NCBI GenBank assembly: GCA_025356635.1
Contig: JANXRY010000008.1
Coordinates: 1-64,000 of the forward strand
Reading direction: 5' to 3'
Source: Gammaproteobacteria bacterium
GTDB taxonomy: Bacteria > Pseudomonadota > Gammaproteobacteria > Xanthomonadales > Xanthomonadaceae
DNA: 64,000 nucleotides
Shown: one piece after another, positions 7,733 through 16,043 of the stretch
Layout of the letters: the number at the start of each line of letters is the position of its first letter
Position numbering within the stretch: position 1 is the first letter of the stretch
Notes under the pieces: model-generated
What the model saw: the letters and a program-made list of their open reading frames with translations, nothing else
The model's database searches: none
What the model was told of the DNA's origin: nothing
Position numbers and translations under genes: made by a program

Positions 7733-9775
7733 CTAAGCCGCAAATCCGTAACTACGCAACAACGCATCGGGCTCGGGTTCACGGCCACGAAACGCGATGA
7801 AACTTTCCAGCGCCGGCCGCGAGCCGCCGACGGCGAGGATTTCGCGTCGATAGCGCTCGCCGGTCGCGGCATCGAACACGCCGGCTTCCTCGAACGCAGC
7901 AAAGGCATCGGCGCTCAGCACTTCCGCCCATAGATAACTGTAGTAACCGGCCGCGTAACCGCCGGAAAAAATATGCGTGAACGCATGCGGCCCACGATGC
8001 CAGGCCGGTGGCGGCAATACCGCGACTTCGCGCCGAACTTCGTCGAGAATTTCCAGTGTGCGTTGTCCGCATGTCGGCTCGAATTCCAGATGCAGGCGGA
8101 AATCGAACAAGCCGAATTCCAGTTGTCGGACCAGGAACAGGCCGGCGTGGAAATAACGCGCCGCCAGCATCTTTTCATACAGCGCTTGCGGGAGCGTTTC
8201 GCCGGTCTGCCAATGTTTGGCGAAACTATCGAGCGCCACGCGCTCCCAGCCGAAGTTTTCCATGAACTGGCTTGGCAACTCGACCGCATCCCATTCGACG
8301 CCATTGATGCCGCCGACGCTCGGCCAATGCACGTCAGTGAGCAGATGGTGCAGGCCATGGCCGAATTCGTGGAACAGGGTCAGCACGTCGTCGTGGGTGA
8401 GCAGCGATGGCTTGCCGTCGCCGGGCGGGGCGAAATTGCAGGTCAGGAAGGCGATCGGACGACGCGAGTTCGCGCCATCCAGCAACGGCGTTCGGCAGAC
8501 ATCCATCCAGGCGCCGCCACGCTTGCCGGCGCGAGTGAAGTGATCGAGATAAACGCCGGCGCGAACCCGGCCGTCGGCGTCGAGCACATCGAAGAACTGC
8601 ACGTCTGGATGCCAGACATCGACATCGTGGCGTTCGACCAGGCGCACTCCGAATACGCGTTCGGTCAGCGCAAACAGGCCGGCCACGACTTGCGGCAAGG
8701 GAAAATAAGGCTTGAGGTCTTCCTCGGAAAAATCGAAACGGCGCTCGCGCAATTTTTCGCTGGCGTAGGCGACGTCCCAGGGTTGCAAATCGTCGATGCC
8801 GAGTTCAGCGGCGAAAGCACGCAATTCGACCAACTCATGTTCGGCCACCGGTTTGGCGCGGGCAGCGAGATCGCGCAGGAAAGACAGCACGCGCTCGGGT
8901 GTGCCGGCCATCTTGTCGGCCAGCGAGAGTTGCGCGCTCGACGCGAAGCCGAGCAGGTTCGCCGTCTCGTGACGCAGCGCGAGGATCTCGCCGATGCGCG
9001 CGGAGTTGTCGAATTGGCCCGCATGCGGACCTTGCTCGGAGGCACGAGTGTTGTACGCCGTGTAGACCACCTCACGCAGGTTGCGATCATCGGCGAAAGT
9101 CAGGATCGCCTGCACCACCGGGCCCTTGAGCGTTGCCAGATGGCCGGGCCGTTGCTTGTCTTTGGCCGCATGCGCCAGCATGGTGCGCGCGGAATCGGGC
9201 AAGCCGGCCAGCTCAACCTCGCTCACCGGGCGCGTCCAGGCATCGGTGGCATCGAGCACGGCTTCCTCGAATTCCGTTTCAATTCGGCTCAGCCGATTCT
9301 GGATTTCACGAAAACGCGAACGCGCTGGTTCTTCGAGCGCTACGCCGGACAAGCGGAAATCGCGCAAGCTGTCGTCGACAATGGTTTTTTGCGCACGATC
9401 TAGCGCGGCGAACGCCGGTGCGTTGCGCACGACTTCGGTGGCGAGAAACAACTCGCGGTTCTGGCCGAGTTCGGTCGAATGCGCGGTGATCTTCTCCAGT
9501 GCCGCCGAATAGACCTCGCGCAGTTGCGGCGAATCCTTCACTCCATGCAGGTGCGAGACCGGGGCGAAGCTGCGGCCGAGACGTTCCTCCAATCGTTCCA
9601 GCGGCGCGATCAGGCTATTGAAATCGCGCGCGGCCGGATCGGCCACGAGCCGCTCGACTTCCACGTGGTAGTCGGCCAGTACTGCTTCGATGGCGGGAAG
9701 GACATGTTCCGGCGCGATCGCCGAAAACGCGGGTAGTTCGCCGTCGGCGAGCAGGGGGTTGGGCGTAGTATTCAT
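7733..9775 (-). CDS. prlC: Oligopeptidase A (M3 zinc metallopeptidase)
   Basis: This is a cytoplasmic M3-family endopeptidase that degrades signal peptides and other oligopeptides. The protein has 680 residues, the length of the E. coli enzyme. The zinc site HEFGHGLHHLL lies near residue 466, followed by the downstream ligand block GVEWDAVELPSQFMENF. The start was set to ATG 9775 (MNTTPNPLLADGELPAF), where family similarity begins; the upstream open frame is not family-like. It diverges from the cNMP-patatin gene, with 47 bases between the starts. Confidence 0.96.
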   Translation of the reverse strand: MNTTPNPLLADGELPAFSAIAPEHVLPAIEAVLADYHVEVERLVADPAARDFNSLIAPLERLEERLGRSFAPVSHLHGVKDSPQLREVYSAALEKITAHSTELGQNRELFLATEVVRNAPAFAALDRAQKTIVDDSLRDFRLSGVALEEPARSRFREIQNRLSRIETEFEEAVLDATDAWTRPVSEVELAGLPDSARTMLAHAAKDKQRPGHLATLKGPVVQAILTFADDRNLREVVYTAYNTRASEQGPHAGQFDNSARIGEILALRHETANLLGFASSAQLSLADKMAGTPERVLSFLRDLAARAKPVAEHELVELRAFAAELGIDDLQPWDVAYASEKLRERRFDFSEEDLKPYFPLPQVVAGLFALTERVFGVRLVERHDVDVWHPDVQFFDVLDADGRVRAGVYLDHFTRAGKRGGAWMDVCRTPLLDGANSRRPIAFLTCNFAPPGDGKPSLLTHDDVLTLFHEFGHGLHHLLTDVHWPSVGGINGVEWDAVELPSQFMENFGWERVALDSFAKHWQTGETLPQALYEKMLAARYFHAGLFLVRQLEFGLFDFRLHLEFEPTCGQRTLEILDEVRREVAVLPPPAWHRGPHAFTHIFSGGYAAGYYSYLWAEVLSADAFAAFEEAGVFDAATGERYRREILAVGGSRPALESFIAFRGREPEPDALLRSYGFAA

Positions 9776-9822
9776 GCCCAAGAAGGTGGCGCCAGGCCCG
9801 CGCGATTGCAAGGGCGGCGACC

Positions 9823-11589
9823 ATGCCGGAGGCCAGGATGCTGTCGCAGGCGGAGAGCGCAAGACGCGAATTGCTCGGCCGCCTGGCCCGGCTACCGCTG
9901 TTTGCCGGCCTGGACGGGGCCAGCCTGAGCGACCTCGCCGATGCCATGCAATGGCTGGCACTGCCCGGCGGCACCACTTTGTTCGAGCAGGGCGAAACTT
10001 CCGATTCCCTGTACGTGCTGCTGTTCGGCCGGCTGGCGGCGGTGCGTACCGGCGCCGACGGGCAAGCGCGCACGCTCGGTAGCGTGGCGCCGGGCGAATG
10101 CGTTGGCGAGATCGGCCTGATCACCGGCGATGTCCGCAGCGCCGGGGTGTTCGCACTGCGCGATTGCGAATTGCTGCGGCTGCCACGCGAGGCTTTCGAA
10201 AAATTGGTGGCGATGCACCCGGCGGCGATGCTGGGGATGGCGCGCATTGCCCTGCGCCGCAATGGCCCGAACCAGGGCGCACCGTCGGTGCCGCATTGCT
10301 TTGCCGTGCTGCCGGTGCAGCCAGGGCTGGACGTGGAAGGCTTCGCGCGCAAACTCGCGCTCGCGCTGGGCGCCGATCCAGCGCATGCGCTGGTATCGGC
10401 CGCGCAGGGACAGTATCGCGAACCCGGCTGGTTCAATGCCCGCGAGGCGCATTCGCCGACCTTGGTCTACCTGGCCGATGGCGATGCGGCGTGGCAGGAA
10501 CGTTGCCTGCGCCAGAGTGATTGTGTGTTGCTGCTCGGCGAAGGCGCACGACCACCGCGCTTGCCGGCGCCGGAAACCAACCCGCATGTGCCGCAGCACC
10601 TGGTGATGTTGCAAACCGGCGTGCCGCCTCCGGGCAGTGCACAGGTCTGGCGTTCGGCCTATCCGGGCGCGACCGCTCACCATCATGTGCGCAGCGATGC
10701 CGACCTCGCCCGATTGGCGCGACACTTGTCCGGCCGCGCGGTTGGCGTGGTGCTCTCCGGCGGCGGTGCGCGCGGCTTCGCTCACCTGGGCGTGGTCAAG
10801 GCTTTGCGCGAAGCCGGCGTGCAGATAGATTACGTCGGCGGCGCCAGCATCGGCGCAGTGCTCGGCGCTGGCGTGGCCGCCGACTGGACGCACGAGCAGA
10901 TGGTGGACGTGTTTCGACGCAGCTTCGTGGCCACCAATCCACTCGGCGACTGGACCCTGCCGCTGGTCTCGCTGCGGGCCGGGCGGCAGGTCTCCCGGCG
11001 GCTGCGCGCAGCCTACGGCGAGCGTGACATCGAGGACCTGCCGCTGCCGTTCTATGCGGTGTCGAGCAACCTCACCGCCGGCCATCTGGAAGCACACGAC
11101 AGCGGCTCGTTGTGGTGGGCGCTGCGCGCGAGCTGTTCGATCCCGGGCATCTTGCCGCCGGTGCTGAGCGGCGGTCGCGTGCTGGTGGATGGCGGCGTGA
11201 TCGACAACCTGCCGGTCGCGGAAATGCGCAAGCGTCTGTCCGGGGAAATCATCGCCGTCGATGTCGGCGGCAGTTACCGCCTGTCCACGCAACTGGAAGA
11301 AACCGAACTGCCGCCGTGGTGGCGATTGCTGCCGGAGTTTTTCGGCCTGCGCCGGCATCCAAGCCTGGCGCAGGTGCTGTTGCGCGCCGGCATGGTCAAT
11401 TCCGACGCCACCGTGCAACGCCGGCGCAAACAGACGCGCTTGCTGCTCAAGCCGATGCTCGACGGCATCGATCTACTGGAGTGGAAGGAATTCCAGCGCG
11501 CGATCGACCTCGGCTACGAATTCACCCGGCGCAAGCTGGAAGAGTCGCGTGACGCGCTGCTGGCCGAGCCGGCGATCCTGCCGAAGTAA
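9823..11589 (+). CDS. Cyclic-nucleotide-binding patatin-like phospholipase (NTE family)
   Basis: The 588-residue protein joins an N-terminal cNMP-binding domain (about residues 20-140, with SDSLYVLLFGRLAAVR and APGECVGEIGLITG) to a C-terminal patatin lipase domain. The lipase shows the glycine-rich oxyanion loop GVVLSGGGARGFAHLG (about 307), the nucleophile elbow GGASIGA (serine near 341) and the catalytic DGG in LVDGGVIDNLPV (near 455). This layout is that of the NTE/NTE-like esterases that hydrolyse lysophospholipids. Both catalytic residues are present, so it should be active; control by a cyclic nucleotide is inferred from the domain only. Confidence 0.92.
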   Translation: MPEARMLSQAESARRELLGRLARLPLFAGLDGASLSDLADAMQWLALPGGTTLFEQGETSDSLYVLLFGRLAAVRTGADGQARTLGSVAPGECVGEIGLITGDVRSAGVFALRDCELLRLPREAFEKLVAMHPAAMLGMARIALRRNGPNQGAPSVPHCFAVLPVQPGLDVEGFARKLALALGADPAHALVSAAQGQYREPGWFNAREAHSPTLVYLADGDAAWQERCLRQSDCVLLLGEGARPPRLPAPETNPHVPQHLVMLQTGVPPPGSAQVWRSAYPGATAHHHVRSDADLARLARHLSGRAVGVVLSGGGARGFAHLGVVKALREAGVQIDYVGGASIGAVLGAGVAADWTHEQMVDVFRRSFVATNPLGDWTLPLVSLRAGRQVSRRLRAAYGERDIEDLPLPFYAVSSNLTAGHLEAHDSGSLWWALRASCSIPGILPPVLSGGRVLVDGGVIDNLPVAEMRKRLSGEIIAVDVGGSYRLSTQLEETELPPWWRLLPEFFGLRRHPSLAQVLLRAGMVNSDATVQRRRKQTRLLLKPMLDGIDLLEWKEFQRAIDLGYEFTRRKLEESRDALLAEPAILPK

Positions 11590-11591
11590 AC

Positions 11592-13010
11592 TCAGCGCGT
11601 CAGCCAATCCATCAATCGCTTGCCCCAGCCGGTGTAGGGCGGGTCGAGCAGTTTCATGCCGTTCCAGCGCGACTGGTACAGCACCGGCATCGCCTTGCTG
11701 AAGGTCATGAAACCGGCGTGACCGTGATAGTGGCCCATACCGCTCGGGCCCACCCCGCCAACCGGGAACCCGGTCTGGCCGAACTGGATCAGCGAATCAT
11801 TGACGCAGACCATGCCGGCGCAGACGCGCTCCAGCGTAGCCTCGATGCGGGCGCTGTCGTCGTCGAAGGTGTAGAAGGCCAGCGGCTTGTCGCGGTCGAG
11901 CACATAGGCCAGCGCGTCGTCGTAGTGGTCGTAGCTCTTCAGCGATAGCAACGGCCCGAAGATTTCCTGCTGCATGACGATGGCGTCGTCGGGCGGATCG
12001 AGCAATAGCGTTGGCGGAATCAATTCCAGCCCGGCCGGAATCGTTTCGCCCGCGGGCAGGTACTGGCGAACTTGCGTGCCGCGCCGGCGTGCATCTTCGA
12101 GCCAATCGCGCAGGCGCCCGGCCTGGCGGGCATCGACGATCGCGGTGTAATCCGGGTTGTCGGCGATGGTCGGATATCGTTGCTGCATGCTAGCCAGGTA
12201 GGCATCAGCGAAGGCGTCGCGCTGCGCGCGCGGCACCAGCACGTAGTCGGGTGCAACGCAGGATTGCCCGGCGTTGAAGCACTTGCCGAAAGCGATCCGC
12301 TCGGCGGCGCGTTTGATGGAAAATCCCGGTGCGATCAGCGCCGGCGATTTGCCACCGAGTTCCAGCGTTAGCGGGGTAAGGTTTGCCGCAGCGGCCGCCA
12401 TGACCTTGCGGCCGACAACAGTGGAGCCAGTGAAGATCAGATGATCGAAAGGCAAGGCGGCGAATTGCGCCGCGACCGCGGCATCACCCTGCACGACCGC
12501 AACCTGGTCGGGCGTGAACACTTCGCCGACCACACGCTCGACCAGGGCGCTGGTGCGCGGCGAGAATTCCGAAGGTTTTATCATCGCCCGGTTGCCGGCG
12601 GCGATGGCGTTGACCAACGGCGCGAGAGCGAGCATGAACGGGTAATTCCACGGCACCATGATTCCGATAACGCCCAATGGCACGTAGCGCAGTTGCCCGC
12701 GGGCCGGTAGCGCGGCGAAATTCACCGGTGCCCGCCGTGGCTTCATCCATGAACGCAAGTGTTTGCGTGCATGCGTGATTTCGTCGAGTACCACCATCAC
12801 GTCGCCGGCCAGGGTTTCGAAAGCGGCACGGCGACCGTAATCGGCCGAGGCGGCGGCAACCAATTCGTCCTTGCAACGACGAACCGCCTCGCCGAGGCGA
12901 TCGAGCAAGGCCATGCGTTCGGCATAGTCCGGGATATGGGCCCGATGCGCGGCGCGCAAGCGTTTCAGGGCGGCGGCGGGTTCGATGGCGGGGGGCGTGG
13001 GCTGGCTCAT
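11592..13010 (-). CDS. calB: Aldehyde dehydrogenase, coniferyl-aldehyde-dehydrogenase type
   Basis: The 472-residue enzyme belongs to the short ALDH branch that includes coniferyl aldehyde and fatty aldehyde dehydrogenases. It shows VPWNYPFMLALAPLVNAIAA, TGSTVVGRKVMAAAAANLTP, the LELGGKSPALI block with the catalytic glutamate and FNAGQSCVAPDYVL with the nucleophilic cysteine near residue 250. The C-terminal FSKAMPVLYQSRWNG is typical of this subgroup. It oxidises aldehydes to acids with NAD(P). The substrate could be aromatic or long-chain; the gene symbol is by similarity and the exact substrate is uncertain. It is convergent with the patatin gene, with a 2-base gap. Confidence 0.85.
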   Translation of the reverse strand: MSQPTPPAIEPAAALKRLRAAHRAHIPDYAERMALLDRLGEAVRRCKDELVAAASADYGRRAAFETLAGDVMVVLDEITHARKHLRSWMKPRRAPVNFAALPARGQLRYVPLGVIGIMVPWNYPFMLALAPLVNAIAAGNRAMIKPSEFSPRTSALVERVVGEVFTPDQVAVVQGDAAVAAQFAALPFDHLIFTGSTVVGRKVMAAAAANLTPLTLELGGKSPALIAPGFSIKRAAERIAFGKCFNAGQSCVAPDYVLVPRAQRDAFADAYLASMQQRYPTIADNPDYTAIVDARQAGRLRDWLEDARRRGTQVRQYLPAGETIPAGLELIPPTLLLDPPDDAIVMQQEIFGPLLSLKSYDHYDDALAYVLDRDKPLAFYTFDDDSARIEATLERVCAGMVCVNDSLIQFGQTGFPVGGVGPSGMGHYHGHAGFMTFSKAMPVLYQSRWNGMKLLDPPYTGWGKRLMDWLTR

Positions 13011-13059
13011 ATGGTCAGTCTAGCGCGACAGCATAGCCGGCAGAAGGCGAGGATACGCC

Positions 13060-13088
13060 TTGACAAGTCGTAACCCCTGACGTTACAT
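13060..13088 (+). promoter_or_regulatory. Promoter of the degenerate higBA module
   Basis: TTGACA (13060-13065) and TTACAT (13083-13088) are 17 bases apart. An inverted repeat GTAAC-N7-GTTAC (13070-13086) overlaps the spacer and the -10 box and probably remains a HigA operator. The -10 box ends 6 bases before the ATG at 13095, predicting a leaderless transcript. Confidence 0.75.
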
Positions 13089-13094
13089 TTACGA

Positions 13095-13247
13095 ATGATC
13101 AAAACCTTTGCGCACAAAGGTCTGGAACGCTTTTTCGCCAGCGGCAGCAAGGCTGGCATTCAGGCCACGCATACCGCGAAGCTACGCTTGATTTTGTCGC
13201 TTCTCGATCAGGCCGTTACCGTAATCGACGTACAGGACTACCACTAG
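13095..13247 (+). pseudogene. higB: HigB toxin remnant with in-frame internal deletion
   Basis: Fifty codons encode a normal HigB start (MIKTFAHKGLERFFASGSKA, then LRLILSLLDQA) joined directly to the family's last residues (VQDYH). Intact HigB proteins, such as the one at 52370 in this window, have about 93 residues; some 43 central residues carrying the WSLRINDQWRLCFRF-type core are missing. The reading frame is kept across the deletion. The RNase fold should be lost, so this is probably a disarmed module with a surviving antitoxin. Confidence 0.85.
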
Positions 13248-13256
13248 GAGATGCCC

Positions 13257-13544
13257 ATGCGCAGGCACAATCCGCCCCACCCCGGCGAACTGCTGCTTGA
13301 GTTGTGGCTCAAGCCGTTGGGCTTGTCGATCACCGCTGCGGCAAGTCAGCTCAATGTCTCGCGAAAGACGGTTTCCGAAATCGTCAACGGCCGCGCTGCG
13401 GTCAGCGCAGAAATGGCTCTGCGGCTGGAACTGGCGTTCGGCAAGAGCGCGCAGAGCTGGTTGGCGCATCAAGCTGCGCATGATCTTTGGCAGCTTCAGG
13501 CCAGCGTCGCAACGTTGGGCGTGCATAAACTGAAAGCAGCGTAG
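13257..13544 (+). CDS. higA: HigA-type antitoxin
   Basis: The 95-residue XRE protein shows the family start [20 protein letters not shown] followed by the helix-turn-helix [18 protein letters not shown] and the C-terminal [13 protein letters not shown]. HigA neutralises HigB and represses the operon. AGGAG (13246-13250) directly abuts ATG 13251 but lies 6 bases before ATG 13257, which decides the start. The toxin upstream is internally deleted, so this antitoxin is an orphan here; it could still repress its own promoter or cross-act on the higBA at 52.0-52.7 kb, though their sequences differ considerably. Confidence 0.9.
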   Translation: MRRHNPPHPGELLLELWLKPLGLSITAAASQLNVSRKTVSEIVNGRAAVSAEMALRLELAFGKSAQSWLAHQAAHDLWQLQASVATLGVHKLKAA

Positions 13545-13555
13545 GCCCAGGCGCA

Positions 13556-14095
13556 ATGAGCAGATTCCGATCCTTTGAAGGCATTGCCCCGACATTGGGC
13601 CAGCGCGTCTATGTGGACGAGGCCGCCCGCGTGATCGGCGATGTCGTTCTGGGCGATGACGTTTCTATCTGGCCGGGCACGGTGTTGCGCGGCGACGTGA
13701 ACTACATCCGGGTGGGCGCACGTACGAATATCCAGGATGGCACGATCGTGCATGTGAGCCACGACGGCCCGTACAACCCACCCGGCGGGTTGGCGACGAT
13801 CATCGGCAGCGATGTGACCATCGGCCACGGCGCGATCATCCATGCTTGCACGATCGAGGACGCCTGCCTGATCGGCATGGGCGCGACCGTGCTCGACGGC
13901 GCTGAGGTCAAGCAACACGGCTTTGTCGGTGCCGGCGCCTTGATCGCGCCGGGTAAGACGGTCGGCAGCGGCGAGTTGTGGCTGGGCAATCCGGCCCGTT
14001 GCGTGCGCAAGCTCAGCGACAAGGACATCGAGCAGCTGTACTACTCGGCGCAGCATTACGTGCGCTTGAAGGACAAATACCTCGCGACTTTGTAG
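13556..14095 (+). CDS. Gamma-carbonic-anhydrase-like hexapeptide-repeat protein
   Basis: The 179-residue protein is a left-handed beta-helix protein of the YrdA/PaaY type. Hexapeptide repeats run through residues 20-140 (for example IGDVVLGDDVSIWPGTVLRG). Histidines in IVHVSHDG, IGHGAIIHACTI and the glutamine/asparagine positions match the metal-binding pattern of gamma carbonic anhydrases. Members bind zinc or iron and may hydrate CO2 or act as thioesterases. It follows higA by 11 bases but is a housekeeping-type gene. Its stop codon lies in a CTTTGTAGGAGCG sequence shared with the palindromic repeat at 43171. Confidence 0.88.
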   Translation: MSRFRSFEGIAPTLGQRVYVDEAARVIGDVVLGDDVSIWPGTVLRGDVNYIRVGARTNIQDGTIVHVSHDGPYNPPGGLATIIGSDVTIGHGAIIHACTIEDACLIGMGATVLDGAEVKQHGFVGAGALIAPGKTVGSGELWLGNPARCVRKLSDKDIEQLYYSAQHYVRLKDKYLATL

Positions 14096-14100
14096 GAGCG
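14088..14100 (+). repeat. Possible half of a REP-like palindrome
   Basis: CTTTGTAGGAGCG here is identical to the outer part of the arms of the inverted repeat at 43171-43242. No facing arm is present. It may be a decayed element or a chance match of 13 bases. Confidence 0.4.
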
Positions 14101-14101
14101 C

Positions 14102-14944
14102 TCAATCGCCCGTGGCGAGCGCCACTGCCCGGCCGCTGAGTTCGGCGTAGATCTCGGCAGTATCGGGACGCATCCCGTGCCAGAGATTGAAACTTTCGGC
14201 AGCTTGTTCGACCAGCATGCCCAGGCCGTCGATCGCCTGCGTACAGCCGGCGCTGCGTGCCCAGGCCAGGAATGGGATGGCTGCTTCGCCGTAACTCAGG
14301 TCCACCGCCAGCGTGCGCGAAGTGATCATCGCCATCGGCAACGACATCTCGCCCTGTTCGCGACCGGCGGACGTCGCGTTGACGATGAAATCGAAAGTAC
14401 CGAGATTACCCAGATCATCCCAGTAGCGCGTATGCACCCGGCCGGGCTCGCCGATCGCATCCGCCAGCGCATCGGCGCGATCCGGTGTGCGATTGACGAT
14501 GAACAGCTCGCCGATACCCGCGTCGATCAAGGCCGGTGCCACCCCGTGCGCCGCACCACCGGCGCCCAGCAGCAAAGTGCGACGTTCGCGCAAATCAAGC
14601 GCATGGCGTTCGCTGAGATCGCGCACCAGGCCGATGCCGTCGGTGTTGTCGCCATGCCAGCCACCCTCGCGGCGAACCAAGGTGTTCGCCACACCGGCAC
14701 GTTGCGCGCGTTCGCTGCTGCTTGTACACAGGGCCAGCGCGGCTTGTTTGTGCGGCAGGGTGATATTCGCGCCCTGGCCGCCGGCCGCTGCGAATGCGGC
14801 CAAGGCTTTGGCGAAATCTTCAGGCCCGGCGTCGATCGCTTCGTAAGTCATCGCGAGGTTCTGCTGGCGGGCAAAGGCTGCGTGGATCCGCGGCGATAGT
14901 GAATGCGCGACCGGGTGGCCGAATACCGCATAGCGCAAGGTCAT
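14102..14944 (-). CDS. aroE: Shikimate dehydrogenase
   Basis: AroE reduces 3-dehydroshikimate to shikimate with NADPH in the aromatic amino acid pathway. The 280-residue protein shows the shikimate-binding [11 protein letters not shown] near the start, the catalytic lysine in [11 protein letters not shown], the NADP-binding [13 protein letters not shown] and the NRT segment. ATG 14944 is chosen because it begins the family-like [11 protein letters not shown] and follows the hemB stop by one base. The two genes form a short operon, hemB-aroE. The pathway ties to the chorismatase at 2099. Confidence 0.96.
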   Translation of the reverse strand: MTLRYAVFGHPVAHSLSPRIHAAFARQQNLAMTYEAIDAGPEDFAKALAAFAAAGGQGANITLPHKQAALALCTSSSERAQRAGVANTLVRREGGWHGDNTDGIGLVRDLSERHALDLRERRTLLLGAGGAAHGVAPALIDAGIGELFIVNRTPDRADALADAIGEPGRVHTRYWDDLGNLGTFDFIVNATSAGREQGEMSLPMAMITSRTLAVDLSYGEAAIPFLAWARSAGCTQAIDGLGMLVEQAAESFNLWHGMRPDTAEIYAELSGRAVALATGD

Positions 14945-14945
14945 G

Positions 14946-16016
<1,071 letters not shown>

Positions 16017-16043
16017 TCACGGCTATGACTCAGTCGGAAATTG

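Noticed and set aside
7973-9403. 476-codon plus-strand open frame
   Set aside because: It is antisense to oligopeptidase A, whose motifs are unmistakable; no domain is recognisable in the shadow.
9892-11418. 508-codon minus-strand open frame
   Set aside because: It is antisense to the cNMP-patatin gene and His/Arg/Gln-rich without domain features.
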